Assembly (NCBI GenBank): GCA_019614645.1
Contig: JABWDB010000019.1
Coordinates: 356,501 to 420,500, forward strand
DNA length: 64,000 nt
From: Stratiolaelaps scimitus
Taxonomy: Eukaryota; Arthropoda; Arachnida; Mesostigmata; Laelapidae
Reading direction: 5' to 3'
Notes under the pieces: generated by a model
Databases searched by the model: none
Told to the model about the DNA's origin: nothing
The model's input: the letters and a program-made list of their open reading frames with translations, nothing else
Translations under genes and position numbers: made by a program
Part shown: in pieces, positions 45,266 to 57,423 of the stretch
How the letters are laid out: each line of letters opens with the position of its first letter
How positions within the stretch are numbered: position 1 is the stretch's first letter

Positions 45266-45828
45266 GACTAGCAGATGGTACAAATACATTTGTATACTTT
45301 GCATAGCATCATCTTCACGGTCTCACCTCTCTGATACAGCTACCAACCACAACAACAACACAAAAAGCCGACAAGGATGAAACCCACTGTCTGTCGTTAT
45401 AACTTACGAATATCAACCATGAGCAAGTGGACGCATCGACGCTCGAATATTTTCCGCCACCGTCATTGTGTGTCGTGTAACGGGGTAGCGATTCAGCGAG
45501 TTATTGTGCTTCAACTCCATGCTACTAGATGTTTCCTTTTTGATGTGAATCTGTCCCCCCCCACACCACCACGGGGTCCGTTCCAACGGTTTGGCCAGCT
45601 AGTCGAACCTATCATCTCTTCAATCATTTTTCGGCATCAGTTGCAGCGGGCTGTTCCTCCACCGCCGACTCGATAAACTCGCACGGTAGTGCCACGATCA
45701 GAAAGCTTACCGCCGAGGTAGCTGCTGACCGGATCCACCGATTTACTGCTGCAGCAACGATCGCTTCGATTCAAGCGTCTGTGTTTTCTAGTCCGCTGGG
45801 TAGCTATTACGCGATATGTTACACCCGA

Positions 45829-45845
45829 TCTCTCTCTCTCTCTCT
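45829..45845. repeat. (CT)n microsatellite
   Basis: About eight units. Confidence 0.9.
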
Positions 45846-46587
45846 ACCTCGTTCGACGTCCCCCCAGGCGATCCAGATATAGATTTGTTCTGCTTCTTCG
45901 TTTACTTTTGATTCCCTTCACAGCTGGCGGCCCGAGACAAACCCGATACAAAAGCTCCGCTATTACGCCACAGCGCGACTTCCTCCGGCTAGATAGAGGC
46001 GATCCATCTCGTTCAGACCCTCCACCGTTTGATGGTGTTGAATAAGAATACAGCCAGCGTGGTGGTGTTTTTTTCTTTCCTCCACTTGTAGCCTCTTTGT
46101 CGAATGATGACACGGTGCTACAATGTTGAACCTTAAGCCGCGAAAAAAACTCTGTGCACCCGAGGACCCACAGCGGCCGCGGGCGCCGGCCCCCCAGGTC
46201 CGACAAAGGTCCGACGAAGCATGCGCCCGTCAGGAGAGAAACTAAGGGGAAGCTTCTATACTTGCTATAATGCAGACGACCCATTGAACGGTGCGCGACT
46301 GGAAATGACTTCCGCTGCTTAGACAGAGAATGGACGTCTCGGTCGGCAGCCTGCAGAAGCGGCAGGATTCGCCGCCTATCTCATATGGAAATGTGTGGAC
46401 GATTAATTAGTGATATCCTATGCGTGCACCTAGATGGTGAGGGATGACGATCATTTGAGATTCAAAGATTGACTGTGGTAGGTGTATCAATGACCATTGA
46501 TATCACAGATCCATGAGCAGACCTAGTCCGCTATGCATGATATGCATCTCCAACTGAACACCTAAGCCCCATAGGTCGCCCCATGCA

Positions 46588-46622
46588 GGAAGGTCCGCTA
46601 AGTTGGACTAACGGGGCCTTCC
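46588..46622. repeat. Nested imperfect hairpin
   Basis: An outer GGAAG/CTTCC pair encloses an inner GTCC/GGAC pair with loop GCTAAGTT. Moderate stem, unknown role. Confidence 0.5.
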
Positions 46623-47089
46623 CGCCCCCGAGGAAGAGGGATGCATGAAATCGACGTTTTATTTATGAAAGCGCCTACTGCATGTTGAGCGCCCCATCCG
46701 GTGAGCTTTCCGTTGCGCAGCGCAACACAATTGGCAGTTGTGAATTCCGGGTAATTGTGTGGCCATTAGTGGTGGTGGTCACGTCGCCTCACTGATGGAC
46801 GGGTGGCCGCGTCGAAGACGTATTGCAGGATACATGTGCTATTCCATTCTCGGCTCGGTCGTGCCTTGATTCTTGCTGGATAACTTAGCTTGCCGTACCC
46901 GGATTCAGCGGGGGCCGTATATCACCAAGTGGAACGGGCAGTTCTAGGAGAAGATGCGTGCGAAGCGGAACTTTGAGCCCCCTGACGACAACGCCAATCA
47001 TAATGATAATGATACTAATAATGCCAATGAATGAGCTTCAACCGGTCTCTTCGTGTGTTTGTCCACGTAATGAGGACGCTAATAATTAG

Positions 47090-47117
47090 AATAATAATAA
47101 TAATAATAAATAATAAG
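47090..47117. repeat. (AAT)n triplet tract
   Basis: About nine units, nearly perfect. Confidence 0.9.
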
Positions 47118-47608
47118 CCAACGTTGGGTGGTTGCTTGTTGATCACTTGTTGGTGAATAGTCGGCCAGGCTGAACTGAATGATTGATGTTGCTGCCGGAC
47201 AAGTTCTAACCTCCCCCCTATCCGGCTTGCAAACACGTAATGATCGAACATCGTCTGTTGTTCTTCGACGCTCTTGTGGTCGTTACAAACATCGCCCCTG
47301 AAAGGTGCGCACTTGTCATTTGAAAGTGTCTTTGTACACCTTCAGTCGGTTGGTCGTCAGACGGTGGCCCTCCGAGTGCTCGGAAACTCGCTGTCCTGCG
47401 TCGGCCACAGAAACCGGCTCATTACATTGCCGCCGTAATGAGCGGTACTAAACGCTAGTACGCTAGACCTGCGCATGCTGATGGCAGGATACGGGAAACT
47501 CATGAATACCCCGATATATCCAATAGATATAGCCGATGCGGCTGCGCGTCCGAGACAACCAGTTCAACCTGCAGCGGGTACCCACAACACGAACACGCTA
47601 CAGAGAAT

Positions 47609-47609
47609 A

Positions 47610-47635
<26 letters not shown>
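47609..47635. repeat. (AT)n microsatellite
   Basis: Perfect array of about 13 units. Confidence 0.95.
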
Positions 47636-47640
<5 letters not shown>

Positions 47641-47678
47641 TCAACACTTGAACCTTACCACAAGAAGACCGACAACCA

Positions 47679-47726
47679 GGAGAAGAAGAAGAAGAAGAAG
47701 AACAACAACAACAACACCACCACCAG
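47679..47726. repeat. Compound AAG/AAC/ACC triplet block
   Basis: Three successive triplet motifs differing by single bases. Confidence 0.9.
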
Positions 47727-48221
47727 AGATAAGAACAATGAATCGTTAACGATGTGTCACGGCTTAGCACACGCCAGTACGTATTTACAACGCATTGCTT
47801 TGTACGGCGTCAGCCGAACCATCACCGACCGACGAACGTGTGACCACTTTCATTTCTCAATCAATTCGTCCGCATGGAGACTTCATTCAGAAATACAACA
47901 ACAAAAAAAAAAAAGGAAACCTCGACACAAAAACTGGAATATCACCTTTCGGTTCGGTTACCTGTTGTTCTTCCGTGCCTCCAGATCGGACGTTCAGAGG
48001 CGCCGTTCGCCGATTCGGATGAATATTTCCTTTTCGGCGAGTTCTGCCGCCGTTGTGTACTCTCACGCCGTCGGCTTGGCGGCCCGTGATTGCGTACGAC
48101 CCACTGTCGTTTGGACGTTCGGTGTGCACGCAATTGCCACAACGCAATAGGACAACAAACATAACAGCCGGATCGTTTGTTCTTTAACCACCCATCCTCA
48201 TCACTATCGAAGTACACCATC

Positions 48222-48283
48222 GTTGCTGTCGTCGCTGCTGTTGTTGTTGTTGCTGCTGCTGCTGTTGTTGTTGCTGTTGTTGT
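48222..48283. repeat. Compound CTG/TTG triplet block
   Basis: Alternating CTG and TTG units. The minus strand reads poly-Gln or Asn/Ser without other gene marks. Confidence 0.9.
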
Positions 48284-48368
48284 CGTTTGGTCTTCCCGCG
48301 AAGTGCAGCGACTGCGCTCGCCGGTGACGCAGACCTGCGGATCTCTGCGTGCGTGTTCGTTTGTGCTC

Positions 48369-48403
48369 GTTGTTGTTGTTGCTGCTGCTGCTGTTGTTGT
48401 TCT
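48369..48403. repeat. Compound TTG/CTG triplet block
   Basis: Same composition as the block 90 bases upstream. Confidence 0.9.
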
Positions 48404-49063
48404 GTTCCTGCGGCTGCTCTGGGCTGCACAGAGCGTCGGTGGCAAAGTCGATGAGCTGCTCGTCGTCGTGGACCATTTTGCCGATGAGTGTTAATCCTTG
48501 TCTGCTTGTGCACTCTCTCTCTCGCTCTCGTTAGCCTTCGTCTGCCGCTTAACTCCCGTCGCTCGTGATGCTGGAGGTATTTGGCACCGATCGCTAAAAC
48601 CCGGAACAGAAACTGTTGTATGCGGCAGCTAGTTGAGATGGAATCGCTGGTGGTGGCGGCGGCTGCCGTGTAAACCGAAAATTGACGACAACACGGGGCC
48701 AGCAGCAGCAGCAGCAACAAACGGCACATAGACAAACAGACAGAGCGGCCGTAGTATAGTAAGTTGTCGACAAACAGCTACGAAACAACAGCAGTTGATC
48801 AAAGAGAATGAAGAGACCAGAGCCGAGCGTGTGTACACTCGTTCAGAAGACGAAGCGCAAAGGGAGATGTAGTCAATAGTGGGACCGCTTTGCGCAACGC
48901 GTTGTGCGCGACCACGAGGGAATTGTAGAAGAGCAACTAGGTAGTGTGAAAGTTCGAACGTTCATATATAGGAGCAGAATGACGATGACAACTAGACGCA
49001 ACAACAAATACGCGCCCGCAACTGCCAACGCCCCCCCCCCCCCGCCAATCGCCGGCTGCCAAC
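48404..49063. other. Gene-free stretch
   Basis: A short CT array near 48510 and a poly(C) run at 49031. No gene is supported. Confidence 0.5.
49031..49043. repeat. Poly(C), 13 bases
   Basis: Uninterrupted C run. Confidence 0.95.
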
Positions 49064-49498
49064 GTGCCAACGCTAATCCGTGGTCGACCTACGGAGAAGA
49101 GGAAGATATCCGTGGCACAAAAGAGGTCGGCTTCTTGCTTGCTGGGGCTAAAACTACTACTCGCCTCTTCTGGTGGATCTCTGCCCAGCAGCGAGTCACC
49201 AGGTCCGCGAATCCGCCGCGGTTACCGGCGCGCATCCACCGCACGCAGCGATTTCGTGCCTGAGTGCAGACTGCGCTGCAGCATGAATTCGCCGTACAAC
49301 CGTAAGCTTGCCGCCGCCGCCCCACGTTCTGGATCTTCGTCTCTGTCCCTCGGTGTCTGTATGTCCACATGCACGGGTATACGACTCAAGTCGATGGCGA
49401 ACGGAACCGCTGGAAAGTCTGTGGACGAACATTATCGACAACTGCAGTACACCGCACCACATCGCGGCGGTAGAGGCGACTTTATATGGGACTGCTAA
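49064..49498 (+). CDS. 145-codon open frame, Ser/Arg-rich, non-repetitive
   Basis: This is the most protein-like of the mid-length frames that lack repeats. It is Ser- and basic-rich (RPTEKRKISVAQKRSAS), then has a Cys-containing middle (ECRLRCSMNSPYNRKL) and an aromatic/charged end (SVDEHYRQLQY, GDFIWDC) before TAA. The first in-frame start used here is GTG, so it would need an upstream exon or the internal ATG at 49284. I see no clear acceptor. No family is recognised. Confidence 0.18.
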   Translation: MPTLIRGRPTEKRKISVAQKRSASCLLGLKLLLASSGGSLPSSESPGPRIRRGYRRASTARSDFVPECRLRCSMNSPYNRKLAAAAPRSGSSSLSLGVCMSTCTGIRLKSMANGTAGKSVDEHYRQLQYTAPHRGGRGDFIWDC

Positions 49499-50163
49499 TA
49501 GCAGCCAGCGTTAGTGCTATGCAATTTACAAATGCACGGGAGGCATCTGCCAGAAACCGGCGAACTGATTCTCCCATGAAGGGAGCGCCGTGTAATGACT
49601 CGTCCACCGGACAACACGTTGAACGGCGCGTAATAGTGTTAGATATACGAGCAATACTTGAATGAGCCTCCATCCAGCTCGCATAGCGTAGCTGCGTGAA
49701 TCATCTATGTTAGCTCAACCTATGTAAGCGAAGTAGTGGATTACGTTATGACGGTAATCCTGCCGGGACATCACTGAGGCATATCAACTCAAAATAGAAA
49801 ATCCGGAACTCGACCTGGCCAGTTTTGCCGCATCCCTACCCAGCCTCGTCTCTAGGACGATATTCACCACAATTATGTTTAGTATATTTGACCTTAATAC
49901 TGACAAAGATGATGATAAGATCATTTGACCTTCATCACATTGGGTGACAACTATCCTCTATATAAGGCGCGTTCGCCTACGCCTGTTTCGATGCCTGTTG
50001 CTGATAGAGGTAATCGGTTCCGAGAGAACGTCGGAGTGCGGTTACCGCTGATTTCGCAGCCTGACTCCGTAAAAATCACAGAACCGGGGTAAGCCATTCC
50101 CGACCGTTGCACTGTACGGTCCCTTGACATATATATCCACTTACGAATACTTACTCATACGCA

Positions 50164-50165
<2 letters not shown>

Positions 50166-50215
<50 letters not shown>
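50166..50215. repeat. (AT)n microsatellite
   Basis: Perfect array of about 25 units, one of the longest pure arrays here. It is preceded at 50137 by ATCCACTTACGAA, a possible relic of the repeat at 53.9 and 61.7 kb. Confidence 0.95.
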
Positions 50216-50218
<3 letters not shown>

Positions 50219-50778
50219 TGAATGTTCACGCATGCTTGACGCCTCTCGTTGCCTGCATCTTGTCTATCCGTATGCTAGAACCGACCACACTCGGCCTCAC
50301 CTCGCCTCGAGAGCTAACACCAGAAATCTCTTCTACACACAGAAGACGTGTTCGGTGATCATCCAAGCAGTGATTTCAGCCGCTGTCAACGCAACAATGA
50401 CACAAGTGATCGAAACAAACAGTTGTTTGAATTTGATTGTTGTATACTTAGTTGCAAATCGCAAATACGCCCATCATCCATATCCTAATCTTTTCGTCCG
50501 AAGGTGGACAATATCGTTCTGCCAGTCGCGCTAACAGCGGAAGTCAACGTAACGTCATTTTGTGAAATTACACGTTGCCAAGCACACACGATTGCCAACT
50601 GACGAATCGCTGAAGCGACGACTTCAAATCTCTCCATCTATCCATTGCTATTTCGCCACTTCATTGGTGTCCTGCAGCTGTCCTCAATGCGCTGCTCGTA
50701 TCGAAGCGATTTGCTCAGCGTCAACGAATCTCCGTCTATGACAAAATGTGCGGGGCTATTCAATACGCTGCTCAAACT

Positions 50779-50813
50779 AGAGAGCGAGAGACGGCGAGAG
50801 AGAGAGAGAGCCA
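50779..50813. repeat. (GA)n degenerate microsatellite
   Basis: GA units with CGA interruptions. Confidence 0.85.
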
Positions 50814-51234
50814 AGTGCCAATTATAGTGTTGCAGTTTCTTCTCAAGTGTGGCGTACGCGCCGCAACAGTGGGTATACGGCGGAGACAAAGGGACAAATG
50901 TCATCGAGCAAAACATCGGCTCTTGTGTTAGCAAGTCGCACATCCAGAATATTCAGTCATTCATTCGCGCATTCAGTGGCTAACAACAATAAGCGCATGG
51001 TCGAGAAGCGAACGCGCGCGGGAAACACATAGAAAGATGGGGAGGCGGCGAGACAGCTCATTGAGAACAGTTGAATTCTGGCTGCTTGAGCGATTCCGCC
51101 CGCCGATATTGATTTATTTACTGGTGAATCAGATTCATCTCGGTGTTCATCGTTTGGACGCTTGTGGTTCCCCATACGGCCGCAGGCTGTGTGTGCATTT
51201 CGAGTGGGGTTTTATCTAAACACAGGGCCGGTTA

Positions 51235-51252
51235 TTCTCTCTCTCTCTCTCT
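51235..51252. repeat. (CT)n microsatellite
   Basis: About eight units. Confidence 0.9.
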
Positions 51253-51810
51253 TAGCGGCGTTCTCAGACCGTGGCGAGAGGAGATTAGAGGGGCCTCGTG
51301 GGTTAACTGCTGTGCGATTCGCGTGGATAAATCGGAATGAGTCAATCTCTAAATAGGGTTAATTTTCGAGTGACTGCGCGAGTGACCGTCGCACTGCTGT
51401 TGATTCCATAAGTAGGTAGAAGCTGTTACACACGTACCGTACAACGGCGCTACGCTATTGTACGTTAAGATGTGAGGAACGTGGCTATTAAATGAATACA
51501 TGAATTGACGGTATATCTTCTATGTCGAGCTAGGACAAAGCCAACTAGCAAAGGTCATATTATCAGTGACTTCAGTCTGCTGTATCTGTCTATTTTGTTC
51601 TGCGTAAGCAAAACCTAATACCCGCATCTAATTATGATTGATTAGCTATTGATAGCGTCAATAGCAATTTCCATGTCGCCACCACCGGCGCCGCAGCGGC
51701 CGCCGTCGCCGCATGAGGTCACCAAGACAAGTATCATGTCTTCCTCGTTGTCTTTTGAAAAGCGCCGTTGGAAACTCGCCGACGGAGACCTGTTCCGATG
51801 ATGATGACCA

Positions 51811-51847
51811 CAGCAGCAGCAGCAGCAGTAGCAGCCGCCGCCGCCGT
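51811..51847. repeat. (CAG)n then (CCG)n tract
   Basis: CAG/TAG units followed by CCG units. Confidence 0.85.
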
Positions 51848-52095
51848 TGCCACCAACACAAAGGCAGCATCGCACTGGCGTACGACGAACAGTTCATTTA
51901 CTGAAAGTAGGTAGGTACAGTGCTTGTATTGTGTGTGTATTTATGGATGTATGTCTGGACGAATTGTCAGGAAGGCCGTACGGGATCGTCATCGCGTAGC
52001 GATCACTGGCCACTGGACCCGGCAGGCGGGGGGCCATCCTCTTCGTCAGGTTCATAGTCAGCTATCGGCCGCTCACAAAGTCATGGCCAGTTCTT

Positions 52096-52108
52096 CCCCC
52101 CCCCCCCC
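52096..52108. repeat. Poly(C), 13 bases
   Basis: Uninterrupted C run followed by ACACACACCCCC. Confidence 0.95.
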
Positions 52109-53177
52109 ACACACACCCCCGGCTCACCGGACATACGAACCCTCAAGGACCGCACCGCAAATCGTTCACCACCAACGAAATACCGCAGCAATATCTGTAA
52201 CGACCCTCGGAAACGGCCGCAGCGAACGGTCGCTCGACGACGTGACCAGCGCTTCACGAGAGCTGGCAGTCCAGGCTGCCCTAGCGGAACAGCTTAGTAG
52301 ACCACGTCGAGCGTTCGGCATATCCACCGCGCTGAGCTACCGTTTGCTTTAACCGCGAATCGCCGTAGCCAACAGCAACGACATCGGACAGACAGAAGAA
52401 GCTAAAGTTGGCCCGGCAGCAGCAGCAGCCTTTCGCGCCACTGAGCCACGCAATTCACGAATACGCGAGACGCTCATACGCCAGAGGCTAGCCGCCTTTA
52501 GTCTATCTCGTCTTTACCACCACCAGCAGTAACAATCAGCGGTGCATAAATATAATGGGGTATGGTGGTATCCGTCAATCGTCCGTCATTCGTAGCCATA
52601 TCATCACCAACATCTCTCGTTCGTGTTTCGAATCAAGTAGCATCTATCTATCTGGCGTCGTTTTTTTTTCTTTCTCCCATGACAATTCTCCGACGACCCC
52701 CACACGCTAAAAGCAGCCACACGAGGCGGCCTAAACGCGGCGATATATGCAGGTATCGTCCGCAGTGTAGACACCATTAACAACAGTTGCTTATACTCGG
52801 CGCTTCGGCTCGTCTCGATTTTCGCACACGCACACACACACAGACACTATACACGTTCGCTTAGCTCGCATTCGTGTTTTTTTCCTCAGGGTGAATGTCA
52901 TTGTTTCAGAGAAAAAGAAAATACACGAAATAGTATCACCGCAACGAATTATCGAGTATTTCGTTTTCTGGCCCTGGTGGCGGATACCGGGCCGCCGTCG
53001 ACACCCGGGGACGGCATGGGAGGCCGCCGTAGCCGAGCGGCCAGCAGCGAACTTCTGCCGGAAAATAGCCGCCAGGCGAAATTGCATTTCGGGATCATCG
53101 TCACATCGTTAAGCACCGTTCGACTCCTACGGGGATAATCGAGTATCAACGATCATTTCGCATAAAAGACGCTTCGT

Positions 53178-53197
53178 ACGACGACGACGACGACGGC
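53178..53197. repeat. (ACG)n triplet tract
   Basis: About six units. Confidence 0.85.
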
Positions 53198-53433
53198 TGG
53201 TGGACAAAGAACAATAGCTCGCGGAATATCATATACGGATATCATCTCGACAACTGTTCAGTGTCATCATACCCGACGGCAACAGCAGAGGGAGAGGGCG
53301 CATAGCATTCGTCAGGTAACGTACGAGCATGTCTGAATGAATGCATGTTACCCTTGAAGTCGTATCAAGATGAAGTGTATACGGCTTGTTCGTGCGCATG
53401 GCTGTGGGGATTTGGCGGCGTGGCGCGGCAACG

Positions 53434-53477
53434 GCAACAACAAGAACAAGAACAACAACAACAGACAACAACAACAT
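53434..53477. repeat. Compound CAA/AAG triplet block
   Basis: CAACAACAAG-type units. Confidence 0.85.
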
Positions 53478-53701
53478 AAAAAAGAAGACAAGTAGAAGAA
53501 GTGAAATGAAAACTTCGAACTGTCGAATTCAATGATATTCTATTCGTGATGATTGGCCCTTGCCGTCGATATATCGATTTGTGTCACTGAAATGGCTATA
53601 TACCGTTGCTACTGTTGCTGCTGTTTCGGCTGCTGGCGGTGTCAGGTCGGCGGACGTCTTTTGTTGCGCAAGGCCTTTTGTTCGTTTACTGCCAACAGCA
53701 A

Positions 53702-53727
53702 ATATATATATATATATATATATATAT
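53702..53727. repeat. (AT)n microsatellite
   Basis: Perfect array of about 13 units. Confidence 0.95.
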
Positions 53728-53819
53728 GCGTTATTGCCTATGTATATATGGCGTGTAGGCTAATTCATCTCATGAGCAGGGGTATCATCGTGTTCATGTT
53801 GCGTATCATGATATGCTTA

Positions 53820-53843
53820 CATATGTATGTATATATATATATG
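53820..53843. repeat. (AT)n microsatellite with GTATGT interruption
   Basis: About 12 units. Confidence 0.9.
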
Positions 53844-53899
53844 TGATCTGTACTGCTAAATCACCACCAGCCACCACCTTCTTATGCAAATAAAAGAGT

Positions 53900-53917
53900 T
53901 TATATATATATATATAA
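53900..53917. repeat. (AT)n array, left flank of the paired repeat
   Basis: It abuts the 5' side of the repeat unit at 53918. Confidence 0.9.
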
Positions 53918-54012
53918 ATCCACTCATAAGGACCTAACCCCGTTAAGCAGGTTTTGTAACTGTAGTCACCCATTCAATTGCACGCAATGTAACCACATTG
54001 CGCGATCACAGC
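53918..54012 (+). repeat. (AT)n-flanked dispersed repeat, copy 1
   Basis: Shared with 61747-61832 in the same orientation: ATCCACTC, AAGG, CCAACC-like, GCAGGTTTTGTAAC, CCCATTCAAT, ACATTGCGC-like. Identity is roughly 70-75% by eye, with small gaps. This copy holds an 8-bp perfect stem (CGCAATGT/ACATTGCG). Both copies are bounded by (AT)n on both sides. No RNA polymerase III boxes, terminal inverted repeats or coding frame are visible. Confidence 0.7.
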
Positions 54013-54031
54013 ATATATATATATATATATA
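54013..54031. repeat. (AT)n array, right flank of the paired repeat
   Basis: Perfect AT array of about nine units. Confidence 0.9.
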
Positions 54032-54776
54032 GCATCCCGCACTAGGGAATATTATCATGTAAATTGAAACATTTCATATAGGTAACGTATGTATGATACA
54101 TTGACCACGTTGTCGTTCCTTTTCATATTCTACACCTTTCCAATTTTTTGCATTTTGATCGCACCCGTTGCTGTCAAAATAGCCAGATGCGTGACAAACA
54201 AGCGACCCGTCAGCGCTCGCAGACAGCCAATTCGCGGGGGTTAGAGGGAGTACCGCTGTAGATACGACAACCGGTAGCGTGCCTCCACAGCACCACCTAC
54301 CGCCTGGACACTGTCGTACATCTCTTCCGTAGAACAACGTCGAACGTAACGGTCAGACAGCGGCAGACAGCCTTCTCGGGCGTTCACCCGTTAACATTAC
54401 TATGAAAGGCACAGCGTGGTGCAGTAGTCTCAAATAGCCTTTGGGTTCCGCATGCCAGACGCGGCAGAGGCAGGAAGACCCTACAAAGTTCTCCTGGATG
54501 CCACCCTTTGACAGACAACGGCTATCAAGTACACCGCCGATACAGATGGACTGACCGCAGGATGATGATCGTGTCGATTAGCGACGCGACGGATTCAGCG
54601 GTACGCGGGATACGGGATTCCGTTAGCGCAGCAGCTGGAAAGGCTTCAACACTATGGCTGCGAGAGGACTATAGTCCACAACTTTCACTGCTGGTGCCGC
54701 CACCGCCACTGCCGCCGCCGCTATGGCGGAAATGACATGCGCGATCCTATATACATCTGTTATATATCGTGTAACA

Positions 54777-54800
54777 TCAGCAGCAGCAGCAGCAGCAGCA
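54777..54800. repeat. (CAG)n triplet tract
   Basis: Eight nearly perfect units. Confidence 0.9.
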
Positions 54801-55089
54801 CTATCACCACGACGACGACGTCATCCAGCGATATAAAAACACAATATATGGAAGCGGGATATATCGATGTCAATGAAGTGAGAGTTATTGATGACGATGA
54901 CGTCCGTGATGGTTATGGCTGATGGTGATAATGACGACTTCGCTGTCGATGACGCCGACCGACAGCGGCTGATGGTTGATGCCGATAGAAGAGAGAACAC
55001 ATAGCCTCGGACAAAGACAAAAGGATCGACGGTCAGCTGAAGAAAGGCCCCCTTTTTCCCCCCATTTCTATTATTATTATAGCATGTTT

Positions 55090-55111
55090 CCAGCAGCAGC
55101 AGCAGCAGCAA
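55090..55111. repeat. (CAG)n triplet tract
   Basis: About seven units. Confidence 0.9.
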
Positions 55112-55997
55112 CGATGGCGGCGGCCGCAGCAGTAACCGCCATATCATCATTTGGCCGGCAGTTTACCCACTCTCGGCTGCTGCAAAGTGAACGAGAGTGG
55201 AATAGACATACTGCTACAATCGCCTTTCAGCGGCAACAGCAGCAGCAATACTACGTAAAGTACGTCGACTGCCGCTTCCACTGCTAGCTTTAGTGTTCAT
55301 CTTTCCTGTCTAACGTCGAGCGTTCGGGACGGCTGTGTCGTTTACGCTGGGTTTGCTGTGGCAGCGGCGGCGGCTGCGGCTGCCTCTCAATTGCAGATTC
55401 TCTCAGCGGCAGGCCGAACAGCCAGAAGAAGTCGAAGGGCCACACGGGTGGACAGAACGCTAGCTCGTTCCGCGCTAACAACGCGGTAGAAAACCTGCAA
55501 CGGCCAAGTCGACAGTCATGAGAACAGCCGCAGCGATGACAACGACGGCGGCGGCGACCTCAGCCGCAACCGCCAATCACCGCAACGGCGGGCACGATAA
55601 CAAGAAATGATACACGGGCCGAAAGAACCAATGGAATATATAGGGGAGAACTATTTGGAAGAGAGAAGTCATTTTTCTCCTGGGAAGAAATTCTTCACGT
55701 ATAGAATATATTTCTCCCCTCGCCGTTGCCGTGGGGTCCCCGGAACGATAACGTCCACCTGCATTGGACGCCATCCCATCAGATCACGTTCGAACCTCGC
55801 GCCAGTCCATGGTATTCCTTCCCAAAAATCGCAATGATTTGCTTGGTTGTGGCGATCCGCGAAATATGTAGATACATAGCTTACTCAGCAGTATCAGCAG
55901 CAGGATCGTCATACTGGGGGGTAGTTGCAGTCGAAGTGGCTTCAGTGCGAACAGCAACAATAACCGAGAAAGGTATTATGCAGCTGCCACCGAAAAT

Positions 55998-56013
55998 GTG
56001 TGTGTGTGTGTGT
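55998..56013. repeat. (GT)n microsatellite
   Basis: Perfect GT array. Confidence 0.9.
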
Positions 56014-56159
56014 ATAATCGTGTGGGTCTGTGTTGTTCTCGCATTTGATCCCTCTGCCTGATTAATCCGTCGATGATAATTCGACACGGTGGAGATGAAC
56101 GGTGCGCCCATGGTTGGCGAACACCCTTTTAATGATTGCACTAATAGAACTTACAATGA

Positions 56160-56200
56160 TTATTATTAATAATAATGATGATTATTATTATTGTTATTAA
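56160..56200. repeat. (ATT)n/(AAT)n tract
   Basis: Imperfect ATT and AAT units, partly self-complementary. Confidence 0.85.
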
Positions 56201-56510
56201 GGTGTTCCGTGTTAGCTATAAGGCTCGATAGTAAGTACGTAATGATCGTTACAATGTGTATATGAGTATCGACGTTGTTATGGAACAACCATTCACAGGA
56301 CGAAACGTACAAAGAGTCAACGGCAGCAGAAACAACAGTCTATATATTCTATATGCGCATGCAGTTCATAAGATGACATTTCGTTTTCCTGATCCAAATC
56401 GTCCATTGTCTTCTAGCTCGGATAATCAGTTCAATCACTCTGGGACGCGTTCAGAGAACTTCGGTGTTGTGGCAGCCTCCGTTTCTATCGATCACGACGT
56501 CATGCCACCA

Positions 56511-56541
56511 ACAGCAGCAGCAACAGCAACAACAACAACAC
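56511..56541. repeat. (CAG)/(CAA) triplet tract
   Basis: CAG then CAA units. Confidence 0.85.
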
Positions 56542-56766
56542 CACGTTCAACTACGCCATGTCATGATTAGCATCGCTATTGAGCGGTGTCGACAAGTAAA
56601 CAACATTGTTGTATTATGACTAACGGAAGGAAATCCTGCCGTCTTTGCTACTGGTGCTGAGCACGAAGAAGGCCCAAAGCATCTTGTTTTGTTCGCCGTA
56701 ATAAATACCCTTCCCTCTGGTCTAATCTGAAAAGCATTTTATTACCATTAATCATTCAGTAACCAG

Positions 56767-56790
56767 TATATATATATATATATATATATA
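56767..56790. repeat. (AT)n microsatellite
   Basis: Perfect array of about 12 units. Confidence 0.95.
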
Positions 56791-57056
56791 CTCGCGAACT
56801 GGCATAGGGCTACAGACAAAAAAAATACATTTGTCTAGCAATCGTTCATCTTCAGTTAACTCCTTAGTTCTCTACGTATCTGCTGTTATTAATAGATAGC
56901 TGCTGTAAACGTGTCCACATGAACTCACGTAGAAAGCGATCCGCAAGCACAAAGTGCATCATTATATGTTGTCCACGACAAACTCATAACCATTATCGTA
57001 ATTCGCGTCACGACCGCTCTTATTCGCCCGTGAACAAGCAAACCCGTTCGAACTCA

Positions 57057-57077
57057 TCTCTCTCTCTCTCTCTCTCT
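57057..57077. repeat. (CT)n microsatellite
   Basis: About 10 units. Confidence 0.9.
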
Positions 57078-57274
57078 TTCTACATCTATCTAACTTCTAT
57101 CGCAGTGTTAATCCAATCTGACTCTGAACAAATGCACGACATCCCATATTAGAGCGGAGTAGGAGGAACGGACACGTACACAAAACACGATAATTTTGTT
57201 AATGGTGCCTGCCTCTTTTGCCACCACCTTCCCAAGCGTCGTTACCCTTACAACTTACATTATCCGTATTTAGC

Positions 57275-57423
<149 letters not shown>

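Larger units (their letters stand above)
44205..48230. other. Gene-free stretch
   Basis: Triplet, CT and AT arrays (listed) and unique sequence, with an AT-rich block at 45.0-45.24 kb. No gene is supported. Confidence 0.5.
49499..53917. other. Gene-free stretch
   Basis: It contains the arrays listed below. A TATATAAGG motif at 49959-49967 resembles a TATA box but has no initiator or coding exon near it. No gene is supported. Confidence 0.5.

Noticed and set aside
48184..48735. 183-codon minus-strand frame with poly-Gln, like an opa-type protein
   Set aside because: Most of it is CAG/CAA repeat. The non-repeat parts show no domain and all other signals are absent.
49959..49967. TATATAAGG as a promoter TATA box
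   Set aside because: AT-rich motifs are very common here, and there is no initiator or coding exon at a suitable distance.
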